DNA of 20,797 bases from CAVRTJ01 sp964507185 (GTDB taxonomy: Bacteria > Acidobacteriota > UBA4820 > DSQY01), in NCBI GenBank assembly GCA_964507185.1, contig CAZDOY010000042.1, positions 1-20,797 of the forward strand, given 5' to 3'. Numbering within the stretch: position 1 is the first letter of the stretch; each line of letters begins with the position of its first letter. The notes below the pieces were generated by a model. The model was not told the DNA's origin and ran no database searches. It saw nothing but the letters and a program-made list of their open reading frames with translations. Below are positions 14,326 to 20,797 of this stretch, piece by piece. The position numbers and the translations under genes are program-made.

Positions 14326-14549
14326 TGCGGCTTCGCCGAATGCTAAATGGCGAATTTCGAAGTCTAGATAGAAATACATTCATTCGACATTTTCAATCCG
14401 TCCCCCGACGGCAAGCCCCCTGCAGCGATTCAAATCCCTATTCCACATTCGAAAATCCCGACTAGTCTCTCCCTTCTGTTACTTCGCCCGCCCCCATGCA
14501 TCTAGCCCTTTTGAGACGTTTTTTCTCCTCGGCATCAATTCTCTTGAGG

Positions 14550-14555
14550 TATACT
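14550..14555 (+). promoter_or_regulatory. Possible -10 box of the efflux operon
   Basis: TATACT lies 46 nt before the tolC-like start. There is no convincing -35 box at 16-18 nt; a TTGAGG at 14544-14549 abuts it and is too close. AATAAT at 14563-14568 is a second candidate. A weak core promoter would suit an inducible pump, but that is inference. Confidence 0.3.
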
Positions 14556-14601
14556 GACCGGGAATAATCGCTTCCCAGATGAAAAAGAAAAAGGGGGTAC
14601 G

Positions 14602-15954
14602 ATGAAGAAAAGAGGAGCCTACTCTTTCGCCCTTGCAGCAGCGGTCATCGCTCTATCGGCGGCCCCGTCGTTTCACGCGCAGACGGCGGACGCCCCACCG
14701 CTGACGGTCACCCTCGAACAGGCCGTCCGGCAGGCGAAGACCGACAACGCCATGCTGCAGGCGGCGCAGGAGGACGTCAAGGTCAAGGAAGGGCAGCTCA
14801 AGGAAGCCAGGTCCTATTTCATTCCAGATCTTACGTTCACCGAGAGCTACAGTCGTACGAACAATCCCGTCTACGTATTCATGGGCAAGCTCACGCAGGC
14901 CAACTTCGGGATGAACGATTTCTACGTTCCCACCCTGAACAATCCGGAACCGCTCACCAATTTTCAGTCCAGGGTCGAACTGACGATGCCGCTTTTTACG
15001 GGCGGCAAGCTGACGGCCGGCTACAGGGCGGCCAGGATGGGCGTGGAAGCGGCTCAGAACCAAAGCGATTTCGCCGAAAGCAGCGTAGTCAGGGGCGTCA
15101 CCGAGGCTTTCTACGGGAGTCTTCTCGCCCGCCAGGCCGTGGGCGTCATGAGGGAATCGGTGAAAACGTCCGAGGCCCACCTCGCCCAGGTCGAAGCCAT
15201 GTACAAGCAGGGCCTCGTGCTGGACTCCGACCTGCTCCGCATGCACGTATTCGTGGCCGACATGAAGCAGAAGGAAGCCTCCCGCGAGGCCGACAGTCAG
15301 GTGGCCAGGGCGTACCTGGCCTATGCCATGGGAACCGACAAAGATGTAGTTCCCGAGGGCGACTTTAATCCGCCCGCCCAGCCGCTTCCCTCCCTCAAGG
15401 ATGCCCAGAAGGCGGGACTGGACGAACGCGGAGATCTGAAGGCCATGCTCCTCAAGACCCGCCAGGCCGGAGAGGGCTCCAGAATGGCCAAAGCGGACTA
15501 CCTTCCGCAGGTGGGAGTCATGGCCTCTTACGAGCAAGACACCCAGAGGTGGACTTCGAGCGCCTGGGGCGACAACTGGATGCTCGGCGTCCAACTCAAG
15601 ATCCCCCTCTTCGATGGCGGGAGCAGGGCCGGCAGGTTGCAGGCCGCACGCGCGCAGGAGATCCAGGCTCAGAAGGCCCTGATCGATCTGCAGCGCAAGG
15701 TGGAGGTCCAGATCAAGAGCGCCTGGCTTCGAGCCAGGGCCGCAGCGCAGCGCGTGGCCGTGACCGTGGACTCCGAGGCCCAGGCCCGGGAGAACCAGCG
15801 CATCGTCGCCCTGCGGTACAAGGAAGGTCTTGCGGGCATTACCGACCTCCTGGACGCCGACACGGCCCTCACGGCCGCGTCCCTCTCCAGGGCGAAGGCG
15901 GTCCACGACGAGTTGGTTGAAAGGGCCCACCTCAACTGGGCCATGGGGAAGTAG
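14602..15954 (+). CDS. TolC-family outer membrane efflux channel
   Basis: This 450-residue protein is an outer-membrane factor that forms the exit duct of a tripartite pump. It starts with a signal peptide of about 26 residues (M-K-K-R then a hydrophobic core ending S-F-H-A). No lipobox cysteine is present, so it is TolC-like rather than NodT-like. Two OEP repeats follow: V-T-L-E-Q-A-V-R-Q-A near 36-45 with P-L-F-T-G-G-K before the first coiled-coil hairpin, and P-L-F-D-G-G-S-R-A-G before the second. The Y-K-E-G-L-A-G-I-T-D-L-L-D-A tail is a family hallmark. The ATG follows an AAGGGGG ribosome site. It is the first gene of the efflux operon; the adaptor begins 95 nt downstream. Confidence 0.93.
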   Translation: MKKRGAYSFALAAAVIALSAAPSFHAQTADAPPLTVTLEQAVRQAKTDNAMLQAAQEDVKVKEGQLKEARSYFIPDLTFTESYSRTNNPVYVFMGKLTQANFGMNDFYVPTLNNPEPLTNFQSRVELTMPLFTGGKLTAGYRAARMGVEAAQNQSDFAESSVVRGVTEAFYGSLLARQAVGVMRESVKTSEAHLAQVEAMYKQGLVLDSDLLRMHVFVADMKQKEASREADSQVARAYLAYAMGTDKDVVPEGDFNPPAQPLPSLKDAQKAGLDERGDLKAMLLKTRQAGEGSRMAKADYLPQVGVMASYEQDTQRWTSSAWGDNWMLGVQLKIPLFDGGSRAGRLQAARAQEIQAQKALIDLQRKVEVQIKSAWLRARAAAQRVAVTVDSEAQARENQRIVALRYKEGLAGITDLLDADTALTAASLSRAKAVHDELVERAHLNWAMGK

Positions 15955-16049
15955 AGGACAGGCAGCGGAGGAAACGGCGCGGGGGACGGCGGCGCGTCAA
16001 CAGCCCGGCCCCGCCGGACGATCCCATTCCATCACTTTGGAGTCGAGAC

Positions 16050-17111
16050 ATGAAAAGAGTTCTGACCGGATTGATGATAGTGACCGCGTTGGGCTTGCTG
16101 GCTGCCTGCTCGGGCAAGGAGAAAACACGGCCCCAGGGACCTGCGGTTTCCGTGCACGCAACGCCGGCCGCGGAAAGGAACCTCCCGTCGCCCGAAGACT
16201 ACGTGGGTAATATCGGCAGTCGCCAGACCATCACGATCTCCACTAAGATGATGGGCCGCGTCCAGAGAGTCTTCGTCGAAGAGGGCGAGGCGGTGAAGAA
16301 AGGACAGCCTCTCGTCCAGGTGGACGCGTCCGAGGCCAAGAGCGCCTACGCCCAGGCCAAGGCCGGGCTGGACGCCGCCGACGTGGCGCTTCGCAACGCG
16401 GAACGGGATCACGAGCGCTTCAAGTCCCTCTACGCCGAGAAGGCCGTAACGAAGCACCAGCTGGAACAGGTCGAAATGGGACTGGCCCAGGCCGAGGCCC
16501 AGAAGGCCCAGGCCGCCGCCAGATTACAGATGGCGGGAACACTCCTGACGTATGGAAAGATTCTCGCTCCCGACAGGGGCATCGTAACCAAGAAGTGGAT
16601 GGACGAGGGCAACCTGGCCTACCCCGGAGCCCCCATTCTCACGCTCGAAAATCCCGACGACCTGGAAATTTCCGTGGCGGTTCCCGAGGAAAAGGCACGC
16701 AAGCTGGTGCCCGGACAGAAGGCCGAGGTCACCGTGGACTCCCTCGACAAGACCTACAACGTGGCGGTGTCGGCAGTGGTGGGTGCCGCAGACCCCATGA
16801 GCCGGACGTCGACGGTCAAGCTCAGGCTCCCGAAGGATGCGGCGCTCAAACCGGGACAGTTCGCCCACGTGCGGTTTGACAGCTTCGCTCTCAAGGCCCT
16901 TGCGATCCCGACCTCAGCCCTCGTCACCGAGGGACAGATGAACGGGGTCTACGTGGTCGAGAACGGCATCGCGCGCCTGCGGTGGATACAAACCGGGCAG
17001 AGAACGACCTCGCTCGTTCAGATTCTATCGGGTCTCCGGCCGGGCGACCTGGTGATCGCTCCGGTGCCAGAAGGACTCGCCGACGGGACACCCGTGGAGG
17101 TGACCCGATGA
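16050..17111 (+). CDS. RND efflux periplasmic adaptor (membrane fusion protein), lipoprotein
   Basis: The 353-residue protein links the inner-membrane pump to the outer channel. A lipoprotein signal ends in the lipobox L-L-A-A-C, with C20 the modified residue, so it should be anchored in the inner-membrane outer leaflet. Next come a split lipoyl domain (G-R-V-Q-R-V-F-V-E-E-G-E-A-V near 69-82; A-P-D-R-G-I-V near 173-179), an alpha-hairpin rich in Ala, Gln and Glu in between, then beta-barrel and membrane-proximal domains ending G-D-L-V-I. The ATG has GGAG 7 nt upstream. The stop overlaps the permease ATG by 4 nt. No metal-binding His or Met cluster is obvious at the N-terminus, so substrate is not predicted. 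Confidence 0.93.
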   Translation: MKRVLTGLMIVTALGLLAACSGKEKTRPQGPAVSVHATPAAERNLPSPEDYVGNIGSRQTITISTKMMGRVQRVFVEEGEAVKKGQPLVQVDASEAKSAYAQAKAGLDAADVALRNAERDHERFKSLYAEKAVTKHQLEQVEMGLAQAEAQKAQAAARLQMAGTLLTYGKILAPDRGIVTKKWMDEGNLAYPGAPILTLENPDDLEISVAVPEEKARKLVPGQKAEVTVDSLDKTYNVAVSAVVGAADPMSRTSTVKLRLPKDAALKPGQFAHVRFDSFALKALAIPTSALVTEGQMNGVYVVENGIARLRWIQTGQRTTSLVQILSGLRPGDLVIAPVPEGLADGTPVEVTR

Positions 17112-20100
17112 TCAAGGTGGGTCCTTCGGGGCAGATTGCCCACTACTTCATCAAGAACAAGCTGACCCTGCTGTTCGTAATCACGGCACTCATTCTGGGC
17201 GTCTTCGCCGTCATCATGACGCCCCGCGAGGAGGACCCCCAGATCCAGGTGCCCATGGTGGACATCATCATCCCTATGCCCGGTGCCTCGCCCCAGGAAG
17301 TGGAACGGCGGGTCGTCTCCCCCATGGAAAAGCTCATGTGGGAGATTCCGAACGTCAAGTACGTCTACTCCACGTCGAGCGCCAACATGGGGCTCGTCAT
17401 CGTGCGCTTCAAGGTCAACTCCGACGAGGATACGGCCCTCGTGAGAATTTACGACAAGGTCATCGGGCACATGAACGAGATGCCCAAGGGCGCCATGATG
17501 CCCCTCATCAAGCTGCATTCCATCAACGACGTGCCCGTCCTCGCCCTCACGCTCTGGGGCAAAGGCTACGACGCCTACACGCTGACGCGCCTGGGACAGG
17601 AACTCGAAGTCAAGCTGCGGGCGGTACCCGACACCTCCACGGTGACCCTTCTGGGAGCGCAGAAGCGCCAGGTACGCGTGACGCTCGACCCGGTCAGAAT
17701 GGCGGCCCACCACGTGAACCCGCTTACGATCGCCCAGAGCCTCCGGGCGTTCAACTCGCGCCTGCCCGCAGGGTCCCTCGTGAACGACAACAGGGAGATC
17801 CGCCTTGAAGTGGGGTCCTGGCTGAAGGACGACAGGGACGTCGCCTCGGTGCTCGTGGGCTTCTTCCAGGGAAAGCCGGTCTACCTCGGCGACGTGGCCA
17901 GGATCGAGAACGGCCCCCCGCTGCCGGACCAGTACGTCCTCTTCGGAGTGGGACCTGCGGCCGGAGAGGTCAAGAGCATCCCCGCCGGCGCCAGGGGCCA
18001 GTATCCCGCCGTGACCATAGCCGTGGCCAAACGGCCCGGGGTCAACGCCACGGCTCTGAACGAGGCCCTTTTAAAGAAGATTGAGGACCTCAAGGGCACG
18101 CTCCTGCCGGACGATCTGCACGTGACCATCACGAGAAACTACGGCGCGACGGCGAATGAGAAATCCAACGAGTTGATCGAGCACCTTCTGCTGGCCACCT
18201 TCTCGGTGGTCCTCTTGATCGCCCTCATGCTGGGCTGGAGGGAGTCCATCGTTGTCGGCATCGCCGTGCCCGTGACCCTGGCCTTCACCCTGCTGATCTA
18301 CTACCTCGCGGGCTACACCCTCAACCGCGTGACGCTCTTCGCCCTCATCTTCTCTATCGGCATATTGGTAGACGACGCCATCGTGGTCGTGGAGAACATC
18401 TACAGGCACTTCACCATGCAGGACGGCCGGAGCCTCATGCGAAAGGCCATCGAAGCCGTAGACGAGGTGGGCAACCCGACCATCCTGGCCACCTTCACGG
18501 TGATCGCGGCCATCCTCCCCATGGCTTTCGTCAGGGGGATGATGGGCCCCTACATGCGGCCCATTCCCGTCGGGGCCTCGGCGGCCATGCTGATCTCCCT
18601 GCTGGTGGCATTCATGGTTTCGCCGTGGGCAGCCTTCCGCCTCCTCAAGAACAAGGTTCATCCCGACGAGTCGGAAGGGAAGATCATGGGAAGGCTCCTG
18701 GCCCTCTACCGGAAGGTCATGACGCCGCTGACGCACAACCGCAGGTACGGGCTCATTTTTCTCGGTATCAACGTGCTCCTCCTGGTCGGCGCGATTTCGC
18801 TCGTCATGTTCAAGGTCGTCCGGGTGAAGATGCTGCCCTTCGACAACAAGAGCGAATTCCAGGTGATGGTGGACATGCCCGCCGGCACGCCGCTCGAACA
18901 GAGCCTCAGCGCGGCCCAAACCCTCGCCCAGAAGCTCACCGAGATGAAGGAAGTCACGGACTACCAGATCTACGCCGGCACTTCGGCTCCCATCACGTTC
19001 AACGGACTCGTCCGTCACTATTACATGCGCAGGATGCCATACGACGCGGACATACAGGTCAACCTCGTGCCAAAGGGCGACCGCAGCAAGCAGAGCCACG
19101 ACCTTGCCAAGGAGGCCCGCGTCCTGCTGGAACCCCTGGCCAGAAAACTGGGCGTGGCCCTCAAAATAGTGGAGATACCGCCCGGGCCGCCCGTCATCTC
19201 ATCGCTGGTAGCCGAGGTATACGGCCCCAACTACACCGGCCAGGAGAAGGTAGGCCATGAAGTCCTGAAGCTCTTCAGGAACACGCCTGGTATCGTGGAC
19301 AGCGATATCTTCGCCCTGGCGCCCCAGGAACAAGTCGACCTCAAGGTGGACCCGAAGAAGGTCGCCTCGGCCGGCCTCTCGGTGATGGAGGTCACGCACG
19401 CCGTGTCCATGGCCGTCCACGGGGCTCCCGCGACCGACGCTCACATGGCCAGAGAACGCGATCCCGTGCCGATCGTGGTCCGCCTGCCCCGGGCGGCCCG
19501 TTACGACCTTTCGGCCCTGTCTTCCCTGCAGCTCCAGAACAGGCAGGGCACCATGATCCCGCTTTCTCAGCTCGTTGACGTGGTGAAGACGACCGTGCCG
19601 CAGGACATCTACCACAAGAACCTGAAGCGGGTCGTTTACGTGGTTGCCGACGTGGCGGGCGTTGAGGAAAGCCCCGTGTACGCCATGTTCAAGCTCAACA
19701 GGAAGCTCGCCAAGCTCAAACTTCCCGACGGATCCGTGGGGCTGGAGAGGCTCTACACCCACCTGCCCTTCGTTGAGAATCACTACACCATGAAGTGGGA
19801 CGGCGAGTGGCAGATCACCTACGAAGTCTTCAGGGACCTGGGCATCGCCTTCGCCCTCGTGCTCGTACTGATGTACATCCTGGTTGTGGGCTGGTTCAAG
19901 AGTTACCTGACGCCGCTGGCCATCATGGCCCCCATCCCGCTCTCGCTGGTGGGCATCATCCCGGCTCACGGCCTGATGGGCGCCTTCTTCACGGCCACTT
20001 CCATGATCGGCTTCATAGCCCTGGCCGGCATTGTGGTCAGGAACTCCATCCTGGTCATCGACTTCGCTGAAATCAAGATGCGGCAGGGCATGCCCGTCAA

Positions 20101-20344
20101 GGATGCCGTGGTCGAAGGCGGGGCCGTGCGGTTCCGCCCCATGCTGCTCACGGCTCTCGCCGTGGTCGTGGGGTCGTCGGTCATGCTGGCCGACCCCATC
20201 TTCCAGGGCATGGCCATCGCACTCATGGCCGGCGAGGTGGCGTCCACCCTGCTGTCCTGGGGCGCAATCCCGGTGCTTTACGTTCTGTTCTACGGCGACA
20301 AGGCCCCCGTCCGGGACGAGGATTTTGCCGAAGAAGAGGAGTGA
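17108..20344 (+). CDS. RND-family efflux permease (AcrB/HAE1-like)
   Basis: This is the inner-membrane proton-driven pump of the tripartite system. The chosen ATG overlaps the adaptor stop as ATGA, giving 1078 residues, normal for RND permeases. A longer in-frame start lies inside the adaptor and is rejected. TM1 (about 18-36) is followed by the first porter loop with the conserved M-P-G-A-S-P-Q-E-V-E segment. TM4 carries the proton-relay pair D422-D423 in G-I-L-V-D-D-A-I-V-V-V-E-N. TM10 has V-V-R-N-S-I-L-V-I-D-F, with R978 where AcrB has Lys. The double Asp resembles drug/hydrophobe pumps rather than CusA-type metal pumps. The C-terminus ends in an acidic tail. Substrate unknown. Confidence 0.93.
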   Translation: MIKVGPSGQIAHYFIKNKLTLLFVITALILGVFAVIMTPREEDPQIQVPMVDIIIPMPGASPQEVERRVVSPMEKLMWEIPNVKYVYSTSSANMGLVIVRFKVNSDEDTALVRIYDKVIGHMNEMPKGAMMPLIKLHSINDVPVLALTLWGKGYDAYTLTRLGQELEVKLRAVPDTSTVTLLGAQKRQVRVTLDPVRMAAHHVNPLTIAQSLRAFNSRLPAGSLVNDNREIRLEVGSWLKDDRDVASVLVGFFQGKPVYLGDVARIENGPPLPDQYVLFGVGPAAGEVKSIPAGARGQYPAVTIAVAKRPGVNATALNEALLKKIEDLKGTLLPDDLHVTITRNYGATANEKSNELIEHLLLATFSVVLLIALMLGWRESIVVGIAVPVTLAFTLLIYYLAGYTLNRVTLFALIFSIGILVDDAIVVVENIYRHFTMQDGRSLMRKAIEAVDEVGNPTILATFTVIAAILPMAFVRGMMGPYMRPIPVGASAAMLISLLVAFMVSPWAAFRLLKNKVHPDESEGKIMGRLLALYRKVMTPLTHNRRYGLIFLGINVLLLVGAISLVMFKVVRVKMLPFDNKSEFQVMVDMPAGTPLEQSLSAAQTLAQKLTEMKEVTDYQIYAGTSAPITFNGLVRHYYMRRMPYDADIQVNLVPKGDRSKQSHDLAKEARVLLEPLARKLGVALKIVEIPPGPPVISSLVAEVYGPNYTGQEKVGHEVLKLFRNTPGIVDSDIFALAPQEQVDLKVDPKKVASAGLSVMEVTHAVSMAVHGAPATDAHMARERDPVPIVVRLPRAARYDLSALSSLQLQNRQGTMIPLSQLVDVVKTTVPQDIYHKNLKRVVYVVADVAGVEESPVYAMFKLNRKLAKLKLPDGSVGLERLYTHLPFVENHYTMKWDGEWQITYEVFRDLGIAFALVLVLMYILVVGWFKSYLTPLAIMAPIPLSLVGIIPAHGLMGAFFTATSMIGFIALAGIVVRNSILVIDFAEIKMRQGMPVKDAVVEGGAVRFRPMLLTALAVVVGSSVMLADPIFQGMAIALMAGEVASTLLSWGAIPVLYVLFYGDKAPVRDEDFAEEEE

Positions 20345-20354
20345 CGGCGTGAGC

Positions 20355-20393
20355 CGGGAGACGGCCGGTCGCCGAGCGGCCGGCCGTCTCCCG
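20355..20393 (+). other. Strong hairpin between the RND permease and the PII-like gene
   Basis: CGGGAGACGGCCGG (20355-20368) and CCGGCCGTCTCCCG (20380-20393) form a perfect 14-bp stem with an 11-nt loop, 10 nt after the permease stop. No T-run follows, so it is unlikely to be an efficient intrinsic terminator. It ends 12 nt before the GAGGAG ribosome site of the next gene. A role in mRNA stability, processing or differential expression is inferred. Confidence 0.7.
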
Positions 20394-20417
20394 CGCACAC
20401 CCTCTGAGGAGTTCACG

Positions 20418-20729
20418 ATGAAGATGCTCTTTCTGGTGACCGACAGCGAGTACGAACCCCACTGCATGAACACTCTGAAGGAAAAGGGCGTGTCCGCTTA
20501 CACCCTTATCCCCGAGGTTTTCGGCTCCGGCCGTTCGGGCGCCAAGATGGGTGACCGCGTTCACCCGGGTGCATCGGTGGCCGTCATAGCCGTTATTCCG
20601 GACGAATCTGTGGACGAGGTCATGGCCTGCATCAAGCAATGCATCGCCGACAGCCGGCTGTGCGAGTCCACCCACGCCTGGATCCTGCCCGTCGAAGCCG
20701 CCATCCACGAATCCGGTCCCAACCGGTGA
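20418..20729 (+). CDS. PII-superfamily small protein linked to the RND pump
   Basis: The 103-residue protein looks like a PII/ferredoxin-like-fold sensor of the kind found next to RND efflux genes (the PII-NG type and relatives). Strand 1 is M-K-M-L-F-L-V-T-D. A glycine-rich T-loop-like segment G-S-G-R-S-G-A-K-M-G-D-R-V-H-P-G lies at 36-51. It is followed by V-A-V-I-A-V-I-P-D and a C-terminal strand A-W-I-L-P-V-E. The classical uridylylated Tyr51 region of GlnB/GlnK is absent, so nitrogen control by GlnD is not expected. Possible metal ligands are H15, C16, H49, C71, C75, C82 and H86. The ATG has GAGGAG 7 nt upstream. A terminator follows closely. A regulatory role on the pump is inferred from context. 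Confidence 0.75.
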   Translation: MKMLFLVTDSEYEPHCMNTLKEKGVSAYTLIPEVFGSGRSGAKMGDRVHPGASVAVIAVIPDESVDEVMACIKQCIADSRLCESTHAWILPVEAAIHESGPNR

Positions 20730-20742
20730 TTCACTGCCTTCC

Positions 20743-20775
20743 GGCGCCCGCTCTTTGGAGCGGGCGCCTTTTTTT
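20743..20775 (+). terminator. Intrinsic terminator of the efflux operon
   Basis: GGCGCCCGCTC and GAGCGGGCGCC form a perfect 11-bp stem with a TTTG loop, followed directly by seven T. It begins 14 nt after the PII-like stop. This is a textbook rho-independent terminator and defines the right end of the efflux operon. Confidence 0.95.
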
Positions 20776-20797
20776 CGCCCCAGATCTCACAGGGATG

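Larger units (their letters stand above)
14234..14601. other. 368-nt divergent intergenic region
   Basis: No gene is seen. It contains the minus-strand promoter and inverted repeats at 14255-14325. A relatively AT-rich stretch at about 14340-14480 follows, with three TTCGA-containing segments and AAATCCCTATTCC at 14432-14444. That last motif matches 12 of 13 bases of the heptamer tract at 10337-10349. A plus-strand TATACT at 14550-14555 and an 8-codon mini-frame at 14579-14605 lie just before the efflux operon. Confidence 0.6.

Noticed and set aside
16982..17107. N-terminal extension of the RND permease by 42 residues
   Set aside because: It overlaps the adaptor gene in another frame and precedes the usual permease N-terminus. 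The ATGA overlap at 17108 fits the family length.

Overview
The window is about 20.8 kb of GC-rich bacterial chromosome, densely coding, and it looks like ordinary core genome rather than an island. A TolC-type channel, a lipoprotein adaptor and an RND pump show that the organism is diderm (Gram-negative). The combination of a nuoABCDHIJK-L operon without nuoE, nuoF or nuoG between nuoD and nuoH, a NuoC with a long Ala/Lys/Pro tail, a PII-like protein tied to an RND pump, and TPR/double cyclic-nucleotide-domain proteins would fit Acidobacteriota or a deltaproteobacterial-type lineage. That placement is only inference.

Layout. (1) 1-5506, minus strand: respiratory complex I membrane arm and quinone module, nuoA-B-C-D-H-I-J-K and the first codons of nuoL. 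Genes are tightly packed or overlapping and follow a consensus promoter at 5555-5583. (2) 5727-7901, minus: the PcrA/UvrD-family DNA helicase. (3) 8102-8952: four tRNA genes. tRNA-Gln(CTG) and tRNA-Glu(CTC) form a minus-strand tandem with its own promoter. tRNA-Cys(GCA) and tRNA-Leu(TAA) lie on the plus strand, divergent from them. (4) 8981-10138, plus: an MbfA-type ferritin-like/VIT1 fusion, a probable iron exporter, only 28 nt after tRNA-Leu. (5) 10394-14233, minus: a TPR protein with two cyclic-nucleotide-binding domains, then the fused NAD(P)HX repair enzyme NnrE-NnrD, then TsaE (tRNA t6A synthesis). The last two overlap by ATGA. (6) 14602-20729, plus: a tripartite efflux operon (TolC-like channel, lipoprotein adaptor, RND permease) ending with a small PII-superfamily protein and a textbook terminator at 20743-20775.

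Functional reading. The nuo block builds the proton-pumping and quinone-reducing parts of complex I. The NADH-oxidising subunits are either elsewhere or absent. The efflux operon is complete for a three-part pump. Its last gene probably encodes a small trimeric sensor of the PII fold that could tune the pump. The TPR/cNMP protein is a likely second-messenger-responsive scaffold with no visible output domain.

Non-coding structure is the less ordinary part. A dispersed repeat occurs in inverted orientation at 8322-8444 and 10295-10375, flanking the tRNA-Cys/tRNA-Leu/mbfA block, and its copies differ by heptanucleotide expansions. Inverted repeats of different sequence lie just upstream of the -35 box at four promoters. 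A 14-bp perfect hairpin separates the RND permease from the PII-like gene. No CRISPR array, insertion sequence, phage gene or rRNA was seen.
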